Source of the DNA: Baekduia soli
Lineage (GTDB): Bacteria; Actinomycetota; Thermoleophilia; Solirubrobacterales; Solirubrobacteraceae
DNA length: 64,000 nt
Direction: 5' to 3'
Assembly: GCF_007970665.1 (NCBI RefSeq)
Contig: NZ_CP042430.1
Span: 558,001-622,000 of the forward strand
Positions within the stretch are counted from its first letter, which is position 1; each line of letters begins with the position of its first letter. The translations under genes were made by a program, and so were the position numbers. The notes below the pieces were generated by a model. It made no database searches, was not told the origin of the DNA, and saw nothing but the letters and a program-made list of their open reading frames with translations. Of this stretch, positions 8,810 through 16,740 are shown one piece after another.

Positions 8810-9730
8810 CCCCCCGCCACCCCGCTGGAGCGGCTCGCCGCGCGCCCGCGCGCGATGGCCGTGCTCGGCGCGCTGACCATCATGTGGTCCTCGATCCTCA
8901 TGCGCCTGGCCGACGTGGCGCCGTCCACGGCCGCGGTGTTCCGCTGTGGCTACGCGCTCCCCGTGCTGGTCGTCGTCGCCCGCGCCGAGGACCGCCGGCT
9001 CGGCGTGCGGCCGCGGCGCACGCGCTGGGCCGCCGCCGCCGCCGGCGTCCTGTTCGCCGCCGACCTCATCTTCTGGGACTACGCGATCCAGGACGTCGGC
9101 GCGGGCCTGGCGACCGTGATGGCCAACCTCCAGGTCCTGCTCGTGCCGCTCATCGCCTGGGCCGTGCTCGGCGAGCGCCCCGGCCGCCGCCTCCTGGCGC
9201 TGCTGCCGCTCATGCTCGCGGGGATCCTGCTCATCTCGGGGGCACTGGAGTCCGGCGCCTACGGCGACCGGCCGGCGCAGGGCGTGGCGTTCGGGGTGGC
9301 CACGGGCCTGACCTACGCCGGCTTCATCCTGCTCCTGCGCTCCAGCGGGGCCGACCTGCGCCGGCCGGCCGGGCCGCTGCTGGACGCGACCGCGGTGGCG
9401 ACGGTGGCGGCGATCCTGGCCGGCCTGGCCATCGGCGACCTCGACGTCGTGCCGTCGTGGCCCGCGCACGGGTGGCTGCTGCTGCTGGCCCTCAGCGCCC
9501 AGGTCGTCGGGTGGCTGCTCATCTCCGCCACGCTCCCGCGCCTGCCCGCCGCGATCACCTCGCTGCTGCTCACGATCCAGCCCGTCGGCTCCGTCGTCCT
9601 GGCCGCCGTCATCTTCGGCGAGCACCCCAGCGCGCTGCAGCTCTGCGGGGTGGTGGCGATCCTCGCGGGGCTCGTGCTGGCCACGCGGCGGCGAGCCGCC
9701 TCCCTGCGGGGATCGGAAGGGCTACCGTGA
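8795..9730 (+). CDS. EamA/DMT-family transporter
   Basis: A 311-residue inner-membrane permease with ten predicted hydrophobic segments in two EamA repeats. The first repeat runs from AVLGALTIMWSSILMRLA to about AGILLISGAL, the second from VAFGVATGLTYAGFILLL to VVAILAGLVLATRRR. Such proteins export or exchange metabolites such as amino acids; the substrate is unknown. I take the GTG at 8795 because a TACCGT hexamer (8781-8786) lies eight bases before it and the first membrane segment follows soon after. No regulator is adjacent apart from the FadR-like gene transcribed away from it. Confidence 0.85.
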   Translation: MVTTAPPATPLERLAARPRAMAVLGALTIMWSSILMRLADVAPSTAAVFRCGYALPVLVVVARAEDRRLGVRPRRTRWAAAAAGVLFAADLIFWDYAIQDVGAGLATVMANLQVLLVPLIAWAVLGERPGRRLLALLPLMLAGILLISGALESGAYGDRPAQGVAFGVATGLTYAGFILLLRSSGADLRRPAGPLLDATAVATVAAILAGLAIGDLDVVPSWPAHGWLLLLALSAQVVGWLLISATLPRLPAAITSLLLTIQPVGSVVLAAVIFGEHPSALQLCGVVAILAGLVLATRRRAASLRGSEGLP

Positions 9731-9737
9731 CGGGGTC

Positions 9738-9995
9738 ATGAACGCCGTGCGCATCTGGCTGCCGGTGGCCATCCTCGTGGCCGGGGTGGCGCTGGTCATC
9801 GCGCGCGGCGGCGACGAGACCTCCCTGGAGGGCGCGTCGGCGCTCTGGGGCGCCGGGCTCAGCGTCGCGCTGCTGAACTGGCTGCACCGCGTCGGGGTCG
9901 CCGGGGACCGCACGCGCGACGACGAGGACCGGGCCCGCGCCTACTTCGACCGTCACGGCCACTGGCCGGACGAGGAGCCGCCGCCACGCCGCTGA
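9738..9995 (+). CDS. Small two-segment membrane protein, unknown function
   Basis: An 85-residue protein that I do not recognise. It has two hydrophobic stretches (WLPVAILVAGVALVIA near 7-22 and SALWGAGLSVALLNWLH near 34-50). The acidic-basic cytoplasmic tail includes DDEDRARAYFDRHGHWPDE, a tail style found on many small actinobacterial membrane proteins. A TACCGT hexamer (9723-9728) sits nine bases before the ATG and there is no Shine-Dalgarno sequence, so the transcript is probably leaderless and separate from the DMT gene seven bases upstream. Confidence 0.65.
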   Translation: MNAVRIWLPVAILVAGVALVIARGGDETSLEGASALWGAGLSVALLNWLHRVGVAGDRTRDDEDRARAYFDRHGHWPDEEPPPRR

Positions 9996-10088
9996 CCCGT
10001 CCTGTGGCGCACCGCGGTCCCGGGCGCGTCAGGCCGGCGACGGAACCGCTCCACTTCGGGCCTCAGGTGTCGTTAATCGGGATGTCCC

Positions 10089-11087
10089 ATGCTGGGTGAC
10101 GCCGTCCGCTCCGCGAACCACGCGCTCGACCTGCTGCTGCACCGCGCGGCCAGCGTCGACCCGCTCCTGGCGCTCCTCGGCGTCGTCCTCTACCTCGTCG
10201 CCCAGGCCGTGCGCACGCTGGGCTGGCACACGATCCTGCGGGCGGCCTACCCGGGCGTGCCGACCCTGCGCCGGCGCAACACGATGGCCGCCTACCTGGC
10301 GGGCGCGGGGCTCAACGGCATCATCCCGGCCCGCGGCGGCGACATCGTCAAGCTCTGGCTGCTGCACCGCCGCATCCCCGGCGCGCGCTACCCCACCCTG
10401 GCCGCGACGTTCGTCCCCGAGACGATCTTCGAGACCGCGTTCGGCTCGGCCCTCGTCGTCTGGGCGCTCACCCGCGGCTTCCTGCCCGTGCCGGTCTCGC
10501 CCGGCGAGCTGCCGCACGTCGACGTGTCGCTGATCATCGAGCACCCGGTGCTGTCGGCGATCGTCGGCGCCGCGGTCCTGGGCGCCGGGTACGGCCTCTA
10601 CCGGCTCCTGCGCCGGCGCGTCGCCGACCTCGCGGCCCGCCTGGCCCAGGGCGTGGCGATCCTGCGCCGGCCCCGCGACTTCGTGACGGGCGTGGCGACC
10701 TGGCAGGCCCTCGCGCGTCTCATCCGCCTCGGGTCGCTCGCCGTGTTCATGCAGGCCTTCTCGCTGCCCGTGACGCCGGAGACCGTCGTGCTCGTCATGG
10801 CCGCCCAGGGCGGCGGCCGCATCATCCCGCTGGCGCCGGCGAGCGCCGGGCTGCGCCTGGCCATGCTGAGCTACGGCTTCGTGGAGACCACGGGGCACGC
10901 GGTCGACATCGCCGAGATCACCACGTTCACGTTCGGCGTGGGCGCGCTGCTCATGGTCGTCGGGCTCGTCGTCGCGATGGGAGCGCTCGGCGCCGAGCTC
11001 GACACCCGCTCGCCGCGCCACGCGCTGGCCACCGCGCGCGAGGCGATCGCCCGCCACCGCGCGGCCGAGGCCAACGCGAACGCCTGA
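10089..11087 (+). CDS. LPG synthase-type transmembrane protein (UPF0104 family)
   Basis: A 332-residue membrane protein of the lysylphosphatidylglycerol-synthase transmembrane (flippase-like) family, without the cytoplasmic aminoacyl-transfer domain of MprF. Hydrophobic segments are spread over the whole length, with family-type sequences RRRNTMAAYLAGAGLNGIIPARGGDIVKL (shown here only as a region, residues about 60-90) and GGGRIIPLAPASAG near 235. The first contains the conserved glycine-rich loop with an Arg and Asp. Family members are thought to move lipids or sugar lipids. It ends directly before the first double-hairpin repeat and converges with the L,D-transpeptidase gene. Confidence 0.8.
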   Translation: MLGDAVRSANHALDLLLHRAASVDPLLALLGVVLYLVAQAVRTLGWHTILRAAYPGVPTLRRRNTMAAYLAGAGLNGIIPARGGDIVKLWLLHRRIPGARYPTLAATFVPETIFETAFGSALVVWALTRGFLPVPVSPGELPHVDVSLIIEHPVLSAIVGAAVLGAGYGLYRLLRRRVADLAARLAQGVAILRRPRDFVTGVATWQALARLIRLGSLAVFMQAFSLPVTPETVVLVMAAQGGGRIIPLAPASAGLRLAMLSYGFVETTGHAVDIAEITTFTFGVGALLMVVGLVVAMGALGAELDTRSPRHALATAREAIARHRAAEANANA

Positions 11088-11152
11088 CGAACGCCGGCCA
11101 GAGGGCCGGGTTCGTTCAGCGGGTGTCGGCCCCGGGGCCCGAACCCGCGGCC
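11088..11152. repeat. Double-hairpin repeat, copy 1 (probable bidirectional terminator)
   Basis: A 65-base element that begins at the base after the TGA of the LPG-synthase-like gene and lies between convergent genes. Hairpin 1 pairs CGAAC-CCGGCC with GGCCGG-GTTCG (one bulged G). Hairpin 2 pairs GCGGGT with ACCCGC around a GC-rich inner stem. The same element, identical at 56 of 65 positions, recurs at 19586-19650. There is no U-tract, as is common for actinobacterial terminators. Confidence 0.75.
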
Positions 11153-11161
11153 GCGTGGGTC

Positions 11162-12142
11162 CTAGCGGATCAGCACCGGCGTGCCGACGGGCACGCGCGG
11201 GAACAGGTCCTTGACGTCGGCGACGTGCATGCGGATGCAGCCGTGCGACGCGGCCGAGCCGATGGAGTAGTCCTCGCCCGTGCCGTGGATCCCGACGCCG
11301 TTGACGATGCCCATCCAGCGGGCCTTGAGCGGGTTGGCGGCCGAGCCGCCCTGCACCGTCGTGCCCTGCAGCTCCCCGGCCCACGGGCTGTTGGGGACCG
11401 ACCACACCGGGTCGACCTGCTTGTCGGCGATGTGGAACAGGCCCGACGGCGTCGGGTAGGCCGGCTGGCCGACCGCCACGCTGTAGGCCTTGAAGAACTT
11501 CAGGCGCTTGAACAGCCGCAGCTTGAAGTGCGCCTTGTCGACCGTGATGACCGTGCCGTAGACGCGGGCCAGGTCGTTGGCGTTGATCTTCGGCGAGACC
11601 TTCTGCAGGACGGCGTGGACGTGGCGCGGGGCCGCGACCCCGTCGTCCAGCGCAGCGTCGATCTGCGCGGCGACGGTCTTCTGGTCCAGCGCCCGGCCGT
11701 GGACGGCGCGCCTGCGGTAGATGTGGGTCAGGGTGATCCGGACCGTCGCGTTGCGCGGCGGCTTGGCGACCTTGGCCGCCACGCCGGCGACGAACGCCCG
11801 CACGGCCAGGCGCGAGTGGGTGAGCTTGAGCCCCACATCGCCGGGCGCCTTGGCGCGCAGCGCGCGCTTGGCCGTCGTCAGCGAGTCGAAGGTGAGCTTG
11901 GCGTCGGCGGCCTTCAGGGCGAAGGGCCGCCCCGCGGCGCCGAGCACGAGATCGGCGTTGACGCGCGGCGCGATGGCCGCCTCCAGCCGCGCCTGGGCGT
12001 CGGCCAGGGTCGCACCGGAGAGGTCGACGCCACCGGCGCTGACGCCGGCGGGGACATTGCTCGGATCGGCCGCGGAGGCCGAGGCGGGCAGGGCCGCGGC
12101 GGCGGCGAGGGCCAGGAGGACGAGGGCACGGGCGCGCGACAT
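11162..12142 (-). CDS. L,D-transpeptidase (YkuD domain), secreted
   Basis: A 326-residue cell-wall enzyme that forms or exchanges 3-3 peptidoglycan cross-links. It has a signal peptide (SRARALVLLALAAAAALPASASA), then a VanW/PG-binding-4 type domain at about 30-150 (VSAGGVDLSGATLADAQARL). The YkuD domain follows at about 200-326, with its catalytic signature in HGTGEDYSIGSAASHGCIRM: His before, and the nucleophile Cys in SHGC. The C-terminus VPVGTPVLIR is typical. The ATG is preceded by TAGCCT (12151-12156) eight bases upstream and by no Shine-Dalgarno sequence, so the message is probably leaderless. It stands alone between convergent and co-directional neighbours. Confidence 0.92.
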   Translation of the reverse strand: MSRARALVLLALAAAAALPASASAADPSNVPAGVSAGGVDLSGATLADAQARLEAAIAPRVNADLVLGAAGRPFALKAADAKLTFDSLTTAKRALRAKAPGDVGLKLTHSRLAVRAFVAGVAAKVAKPPRNATVRITLTHIYRRRAVHGRALDQKTVAAQIDAALDDGVAAPRHVHAVLQKVSPKINANDLARVYGTVITVDKAHFKLRLFKRLKFFKAYSVAVGQPAYPTPSGLFHIADKQVDPVWSVPNSPWAGELQGTTVQGGSAANPLKARWMGIVNGVGIHGTGEDYSIGSAASHGCIRMHVADVKDLFPRVPVGTPVLIR

Positions 12143-12211
12143 GGCGGCCCAGGCTAGCGGCGGAGCCCCCGCGCGTGCGCAAGCGGCGCTGCGCGCCGGA
12201 CCACCGTCCGG

Positions 12212-13759
12212 TCAGTGCCCGTGCGTGACGAAGTCCTTCCGCCGGACGAGCACGAGCGCCCCCACCGCGCCGACGAGCGCGACGATCCCCGCGATGAGCA
12301 GGATCTCGCTCAGCGCCCCCGTGTAGCCCGTCAGGAACGCCTCGCGCAGCGGCCCGACGACCCGCGGGTCGCCCTGGACGAGGATCTCGGGCGGGGGCAG
12401 GCGCACGCTCCCGGGCGGCCGGCCGGACGCCGCCAGCGCGTCGGTGACGCGCCCGGTCACCGACGACTGGAAGATCGCGCCGAGAGCGGCGATGCCCGTC
12501 GCGATCCCCACCTGGCGGAACGTGCTGTTGACGCCCGAGGCCATCCCCGTGCGCCGCGGATCGACGACGCCGACCGCGCTGGAGGCGATCGCGGGGTTGG
12601 TCAGCCCGATCCCGGCGCCGGCGACCAGGAAGCCGGGCAGCAGGTGCGTCCAGGAGGAGCCCGCGTGCAGCCCGGTCATCAGCAGCAGGCCGAGGCCGAC
12701 GAGCCCGAGGCCGCCGCCGAGCAGCAGCCGCACCGGCACGCGCTCGGTCAGGTTGCCCGACACGGCGGCGAACACGAACGACAGCAGGGTGATGGGCAGG
12801 AAGCGCAGCCCGGCGTCCAGGGGCGCGTACCCGAGGCTGTTCTGCACGTAGAGCGTCAGGTACAGGAACATCGCGAACATCGAGGCCGACAGGCAGAAGG
12901 CCACGAGCGAGGCGCCGACGAACGTCGGCTTGCGCAGCAGCGAGAGGTCGAACATCGGCCGCTCCTGGCGGCCCTCGACCGCCACGAACGCGACGAGGAG
13001 GACGGCCGCCAGCGCGAAGAGCCCGAGGATGAGCCCGCTGCCCCAGCCCTCGCTGTTGCCCCGCACCAGGGCGAAGATCAGCGCGAACAGGCCGCCGGAG
13101 AGCGTCACGAGGCCGGCCCAGTCGATCCGCGCGGCGTTCGGGTCCCGGCTCTCGGTGACCGTGCGCAGCGACACGGCGATCGCCGCGACGCCGATCGGCA
13201 GGTTGACGAAGAAGATCGACTGCCAGCTGACGTGCTCGACGAGGACCCCGCCGACGAGCGGGCCGACCGCGACGGAGGCGCCGGTCGTCGCCCCCCAGAT
13301 CCCCAGCGCGGTGCCGCGCTCCCTGCCGCGGAACGCGGAGGCCAGCAGCGCCAGCGAGGTGGCGAACATCGCGGCCCCGCCGATGCCCTGCAGGCCGCGC
13401 GAGAGGTTGAGCGCCAGCGGCGACGTCGAGAGCCCGCACAGCAGCGAGGCGACCGTGAAGAGGCCGAGGCCGAGCACGAAGACCCGGCGGCGCCCGAAGC
13501 GGTCGGCCAGCGAGCCGGCGGTGAGCAGGAACGAGGCCAGCGTCAGCGCGTAGGCGTCGACGACCCACTGCAGGTCCTGGAACGACGCGCCGAGGTCGTC
13601 GCGGATCGTCGGGATCGCGACGTTGACGATCGTGATGTCCAGCAGCAGCATGAACGTGGCCACGCAGACCGCGCCCAGCGTCCACCAGCGCATGGGGTCC
13701 GGGCCGTCCTGCGCGGGCGCGCGCCCGCCGGGTCCCGGGGCGGCGACATCGTGGCTCAT
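12212..13759 (-). CDS. MFS transporter, DHA2 (EmrB/QacA-like) family
   Basis: A 515-residue drug:H+ antiporter with about 14 membrane segments. The motif-A loop ADRFGRRRVFV lies between segments 2 and 3, LDITIVNVAIP marks segment 1 (the D-x-T-[IV]-V-N motif of DHA2), and GPLVGGVLVEHVSWQSIFFVNLPIG is the family's antiporter motif C region (residues about 150-175). I start at ATG 13759; a TTG four codons upstream is possible. TAGTTG lies nine bases before the ATG. No local repressor controls it obviously: the GntR gene upstream is separated by about 55 bases and belongs with the EamA gene. Substrates are probably hydrophobic drugs or metabolites. Confidence 0.92.
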   Translation of the reverse strand: MSHDVAAPGPGGRAPAQDGPDPMRWWTLGAVCVATFMLLLDITIVNVAIPTIRDDLGASFQDLQWVVDAYALTLASFLLTAGSLADRFGRRRVFVLGLGLFTVASLLCGLSTSPLALNLSRGLQGIGGAAMFATSLALLASAFRGRERGTALGIWGATTGASVAVGPLVGGVLVEHVSWQSIFFVNLPIGVAAIAVSLRTVTESRDPNAARIDWAGLVTLSGGLFALIFALVRGNSEGWGSGLILGLFALAAVLLVAFVAVEGRQERPMFDLSLLRKPTFVGASLVAFCLSASMFAMFLYLTLYVQNSLGYAPLDAGLRFLPITLLSFVFAAVSGNLTERVPVRLLLGGGLGLVGLGLLLMTGLHAGSSWTHLLPGFLVAGAGIGLTNPAIASSAVGVVDPRRTGMASGVNSTFRQVGIATGIAALGAIFQSSVTGRVTDALAASGRPPGSVRLPPPEILVQGDPRVVGPLREAFLTGYTGALSEILLIAGIVALVGAVGALVLVRRKDFVTHGH

Positions 13760-13814
13760 CGGGCCAGTCAACTACCCGGCCCGGCCGGACGCCATGTCCA
13801 CGGCGCCGCCCGGC

Positions 13815-14459
13815 TCAGCGCGCCGCGGTCAGCATCCCGTCGACGACCGTCGCCGCGGAGGCGCGCAGGTGGGCGCGCACCGCCTCGGGCCCGTCGCGCT
13901 CGATCGCCTCCAGCAGCTCGAGGTGCTCGGCGGCCAGGCGGGCGAAGGTGTAGTGCGGGCGGACGCGCAGGAGGAAGAGGCGCGTCTGCGCGCTGAGGCG
14001 GTCGTGCACGGCCTCCAGGCGAGGCGAGCGCGCGGCCCGCACGAGCGCGGTGTGCAGGTCGGCGTGAGCGCGCGAGACCGTCGACCAGCGCGGCCGCGCG
14101 CGCCGCGCGGCGCGCGCGAGGACCTCGGCGGCCTCGTGCACCGAGCCCGGCAGACGCCCGTCGTTGCGGGCCAGCGCGAGGTGCGCGGCCTCGACCTCCA
14201 GCGCGGTGCGCAGCTCGTAGAGCGCGATGATCGCCTCGGCGTCCAGGCCGGCGACCCGCGCGCCGCGGTGGGGCCGGATCTCGACCAGGCCCTCGTCGGC
14301 CAGCGTGCGCAGCGCCGCGCGAACGGTGTGGCGCGCGACGCCGTGGCGGGTCACGAGCTCGGCCTCGACGAGCCGCGCCCCCGAGGACAGCTGGGCGTCG
14401 AGGATCTGCTCGCGCAGCAGCCCGGCCACGCGCTCGGCCGCCAGGGCCGGGGCGCTCAC
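13815..14459 (-). CDS. GntR-family regulator with FCD domain
   Basis: A 214-residue FadR-subfamily regulator. The winged helix spans residues 5-70 (VAGLLREQILDAQLSSGARL, HTVRAALRTLADEGLV, PHRGARVA). The all-helical FCD ligand-binding domain follows (LYELRTALEVEAAHLA, then HADLHTALVRAA with the usual metal-binding Asp/His pattern, and AEHLELLEAIERDG). The GTG start overlaps the TGA of the EamA transporter gene (GTGA), so the two are translationally coupled. A TTGT-N3-ACAA palindrome at the head of the operon (15346-15360) fits the FCD-GntR operator consensus, suggesting autoregulation in response to a carboxylate ligand related to the transported compound. Confidence 0.88.
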   Translation of the reverse strand: MSAPALAAERVAGLLREQILDAQLSSGARLVEAELVTRHGVARHTVRAALRTLADEGLVEIRPHRGARVAGLDAEAIIALYELRTALEVEAAHLALARNDGRLPGSVHEAAEVLARAARRARPRWSTVSRAHADLHTALVRAARSPRLEAVHDRLSAQTRLFLLRVRPHYTFARLAAEHLELLEAIERDGPEAVRAHLRASAATVVDGMLTAAR

Positions 14460-15358
14460 ACCGGCACCTCGGCCGGGGCGGGCGCCGTCCGCGCCCGCGG
14501 CAGGGCCAGCACGGCCAGGCCGCCGAGGATGACCAGGATCCCGGCGACCGCCAGGGCGCCGGGGCGCTCGCCGAGCACGACGGCGCCGAGCACCGCGGCG
14601 GTCACCGGCTCGCCGAGCGTGAGGGTGGCGACCTCGCTGGCCGGCAGGTGGCGCAGCCCGCGCGCGAAGAGCAGATAGGCCACGGCGGTGGGGATCGCCC
14701 CGAGCCACAGCGCCATGGCCGCGCCGCCGGCGCTCGCGACCCAGGAGAGGTCGCCGAGGACGAGCACGGGCACGAGCAGGACCGCACCCCAGCCGAACGC
14801 GCAGGCCATGACGGACTCCACGGCGTGGCCGGCGTCCAGCAGGCGCTTGGCGGCCAGGGTGAACAGCGCGTAGGAGGCGCCGGCGCCGACGGCCAGCGCG
14901 ACGCCCGGCGCCGAGACCTGCGACCCGCCGCCGGCCAGGGCGAGGAGGGCGACGCCGGCGCAGGCCAGGGTCGTCGCCGCCAGCCACGCGCGCCCGGGCG
15001 GGCGGCGGTCCAGCAGCCACCCCCCGGCGCCGGCCAGCGCGGGGGCGCTGCCCAGCGCGACGACGGTGCCGACCGCCACCCCGGTGTCCTTGACGGCCGC
15101 GAAGAAGCAGAGCTGGTAGCCCGCGACCCCGAGCGCGGCGACCGCGGCGGGCCCGCGTGCCCAGCGGGCCGCGGGCTCGCGCGCGACCGCACGCCGGACG
15201 AGCAGCAGGAGCACGGCGCCGACCGCGATGCGCGCGGCGCCGACGGTCACGGCCGAGGCGTCGGGCCCGAGGGCCTGGGCGGTGCCGGTGGTGCCGAAGC
15301 AGAGCGCGGCGAGCAGGACGTTGAGGCGTGCGGCCGGGATCCGGCGATTGTTCCACAA
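14456..15358 (-). CDS. EamA/DMT-family transporter
   Basis: A 300-residue permease with ten hydrophobic segments in two EamA repeats, beginning with ARLNVLLAALCFGTTGTAQAL and ending LAVAGILVILGGLAVLALP. It is coupled to the GntR gene by GTGA. The only available start is a TTG at 15358-15356; no ATG or GTG exists in frame nearby, and the first membrane segment begins ten residues in. That TTG lies inside the GATTGT-TCC-ACAATC palindrome, so repressor binding would cover the start region. The substrate is not deducible; the regulator pairing suggests a small organic acid or amino-acid derivative. Confidence 0.82.
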   Translation of the reverse strand: MWNNRRIPAARLNVLLAALCFGTTGTAQALGPDASAVTVGAARIAVGAVLLLLVRRAVAREPAARWARGPAAVAALGVAGYQLCFFAAVKDTGVAVGTVVALGSAPALAGAGGWLLDRRPPGRAWLAATTLACAGVALLALAGGGSQVSAPGVALAVGAGASYALFTLAAKRLLDAGHAVESVMACAFGWGAVLLVPVLVLGDLSWVASAGGAAMALWLGAIPTAVAYLLFARGLRHLPASEVATLTLGEPVTAAVLGAVVLGERPGALAVAGILVILGGLAVLALPRARTAPAPAEVPV

Positions 15359-15360
15359 TC
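15346..15360. promoter_or_regulatory. Operator-like palindrome of the EamA-GntR operon
   Basis: GATTGTTCCACAATC has 6-base arms around TCC and fits the TNGT-N3-ACNA consensus of FadR-subfamily GntR proteins. It overlaps the TTG start of the EamA gene, and the only nearby GntR gene is its operon partner. Confidence 0.65.
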
Positions 15361-15452
15361 CATGCGGATCGTGCGACGACCCTCGGGAGATCCGGCGGGA
15401 TCGCGGCGCCGAGTGTCAGATCTGCGGCGCCGGTGCGACCCCTCTGCCCACC

Positions 15453-16484
15453 ATGCCGGGTCCGTCCGCTCTCCGTGTCACCTTGCCCGCCGTGCTCGTC
15501 CGCGACTTCGAACACGGCCTCGACCTCGACCAGGTCCTGCTGGTCCGGGAGGCCGACCGGCGGCAGCGCCGCGACGGCGGCGAGTTCCTGAAGCTGACGC
15601 TCGGCGACCGCACGGGCGGCGTGGCCGCGATGATCTGGGAGGACATCGCGCCGGCCCTCGAGCTGTGCCGCGCAGGATCGCCCGTGCACGTCGTCGGGCG
15701 CTTCGAGGTCCACCAGCGCTGGGGCGCGCAGATCACGATCCGCGCGCTGCGCCCGGCGCTGGACGGCACGTTCGATCCCGCCGAGCTCAAGGACGGCCCG
15801 CCGCGCGAGGTGGGCCAGATGGAGGCCGACCTGCGCGAGCTCGTCGGCACGGTCCAGGACCCCTACCTGCGTCGGCTGCTGGACGCCTTCTTCGGCGAGG
15901 GCTCCGAGACGTGGGCGCTGTACCGGATCGCGCCCGCGGCCAAGCACTACCACCAGGCCTATCTGCACGGCCTCCTGGAGCACAGCCTCACCGTGGCGCA
16001 GGCCGTCAGCGCGATCAGCGCGACGTTCCCGGGCATCGACCGCGACGTCGCCGTGACGGGCGCGTTGCTGCACGACATCGGCAAGTTGGAGGCCTACACC
16101 TGCGACGCGCCGATCGACATGACCGACGCCGGCCGCCTGCAGGGCGAGATCCCGCTGGGCTACTACCGCGTGCGCCGGGTGATCGAGGACCTCGTGGGCT
16201 TTCCCGCGGGCCTGGCGCAGAGCGTGCTGCACATCATCCTGGCCCACCACGGCGCGCTGGCCCACGGCTCGCCGGTGGTTCCGTGCACGCGCGAGGCCAC
16301 GCTCGTGCACATGATCGACAACCTCGGCGGGCGGCTGGGCTCGTTCGACCGCCTGGAGAAGGAGCTGTCCCCCGGCGCCGCGTGGTCGTCCTACGACCGC
16401 GCGCTGGGCTCGGGCGCCTACTTCGGCTCGGGAGAGGCGATCACCGCGCAGGACCGGCGCCCCGGCGCTGCCGAGGCGGCCTGA
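15453..16484 (+). CDS. OB-fold/HD-domain 3'-5' exoribonuclease, YhaM-like
   Basis: A 343-residue protein with an N-terminal OB-fold nucleic-acid-binding domain (about 5-105: VLLVREADRRQRRDGGEFLKL, GDRTGGVAAMIWE) and a metal-dependent HD hydrolase domain (about 160-310). The metal ligands are visible in HGLLEHSLTVA, in HDIGK and in ILAHHGALAHGS. The layout is that of YhaM, a 3'-5' exonuclease acting on RNA and single-stranded DNA. The chosen ATG at 15453 removes a long, low-complexity in-frame extension. It has neither Shine-Dalgarno nor a clear TANNNT. It converges with the small HisKA gene at 16504. Confidence 0.85.
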   Translation: MPGPSALRVTLPAVLVRDFEHGLDLDQVLLVREADRRQRRDGGEFLKLTLGDRTGGVAAMIWEDIAPALELCRAGSPVHVVGRFEVHQRWGAQITIRALRPALDGTFDPAELKDGPPREVGQMEADLRELVGTVQDPYLRRLLDAFFGEGSETWALYRIAPAAKHYHQAYLHGLLEHSLTVAQAVSAISATFPGIDRDVAVTGALLHDIGKLEAYTCDAPIDMTDAGRLQGEIPLGYYRVRRVIEDLVGFPAGLAQSVLHIILAHHGALAHGSPVVPCTREATLVHMIDNLGGRLGSFDRLEKELSPGAAWSSYDRALGSGAYFGSGEAITAQDRRPGAAEAA

Positions 16485-16503
16485 GCCGCGGCGCGCCCGT
16501 CGC

Positions 16504-16740
16504 TCAGCGCGACAGCCGGTCCTCGCGCTCGGAGTCCAGGATGTCCTTCATCTCGCGTCCGGCCGCGGCGATGCGCCCGAGGTACTCCGTGCGCTTGGCG
16601 TCATCGAGCTTGGCGGCGCTGCGGTCCAGCAGCTCGGCGAAGCCCTGCACGATGGTCAGCGGGGTGCGCAGGTCGTGCACCAGCCGGGCGAGGCGCTCGT
16701 CGGGGTCGATGGGCCAGCCGCCGGCGCCGTCCGGGCTCAT
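16504..16740 (-). CDS. Stand-alone HisKA (dimerisation/phosphoacceptor) domain protein
   Basis: A 78-residue protein consisting almost only of a histidine-kinase DHp domain. RLVHDLRTPLTIVQGFAELL carries the H-box with the phosphoacceptor histidine followed by D-L-R-T-P, and a second helix (AKRTEYLGRIAAAGREMKDIL) completes the hairpin. No ATPase (HATPase_c) domain, sensor or membrane segment exists, and the next gene downstream is on the other strand, so this is not merely a truncated gene whose remainder lies nearby. Its ATG overlaps the TGA of the response-regulator gene (ATGA). It may act as a phosphotransfer or phosphatase partner of that regulator, fed by a kinase elsewhere. Confidence 0.75.
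   Translation of the reverse strand: MSPDGAGGWPIDPDERLARLVHDLRTPLTIVQGFAELLDRSAAKLDDAKRTEYLGRIAAAGREMKDILDSEREDRLSR

Noticed and set aside
13815-16310. An 831-codon open frame on the minus strand
   Set aside because: Only its first-encoded-last third (13815-14459) has family motifs (GntR/FCD). The rest is antisense to the HD exonuclease and in a non-coding frame of the EamA gene, with Arg/Pro/Gly-rich shadow composition.
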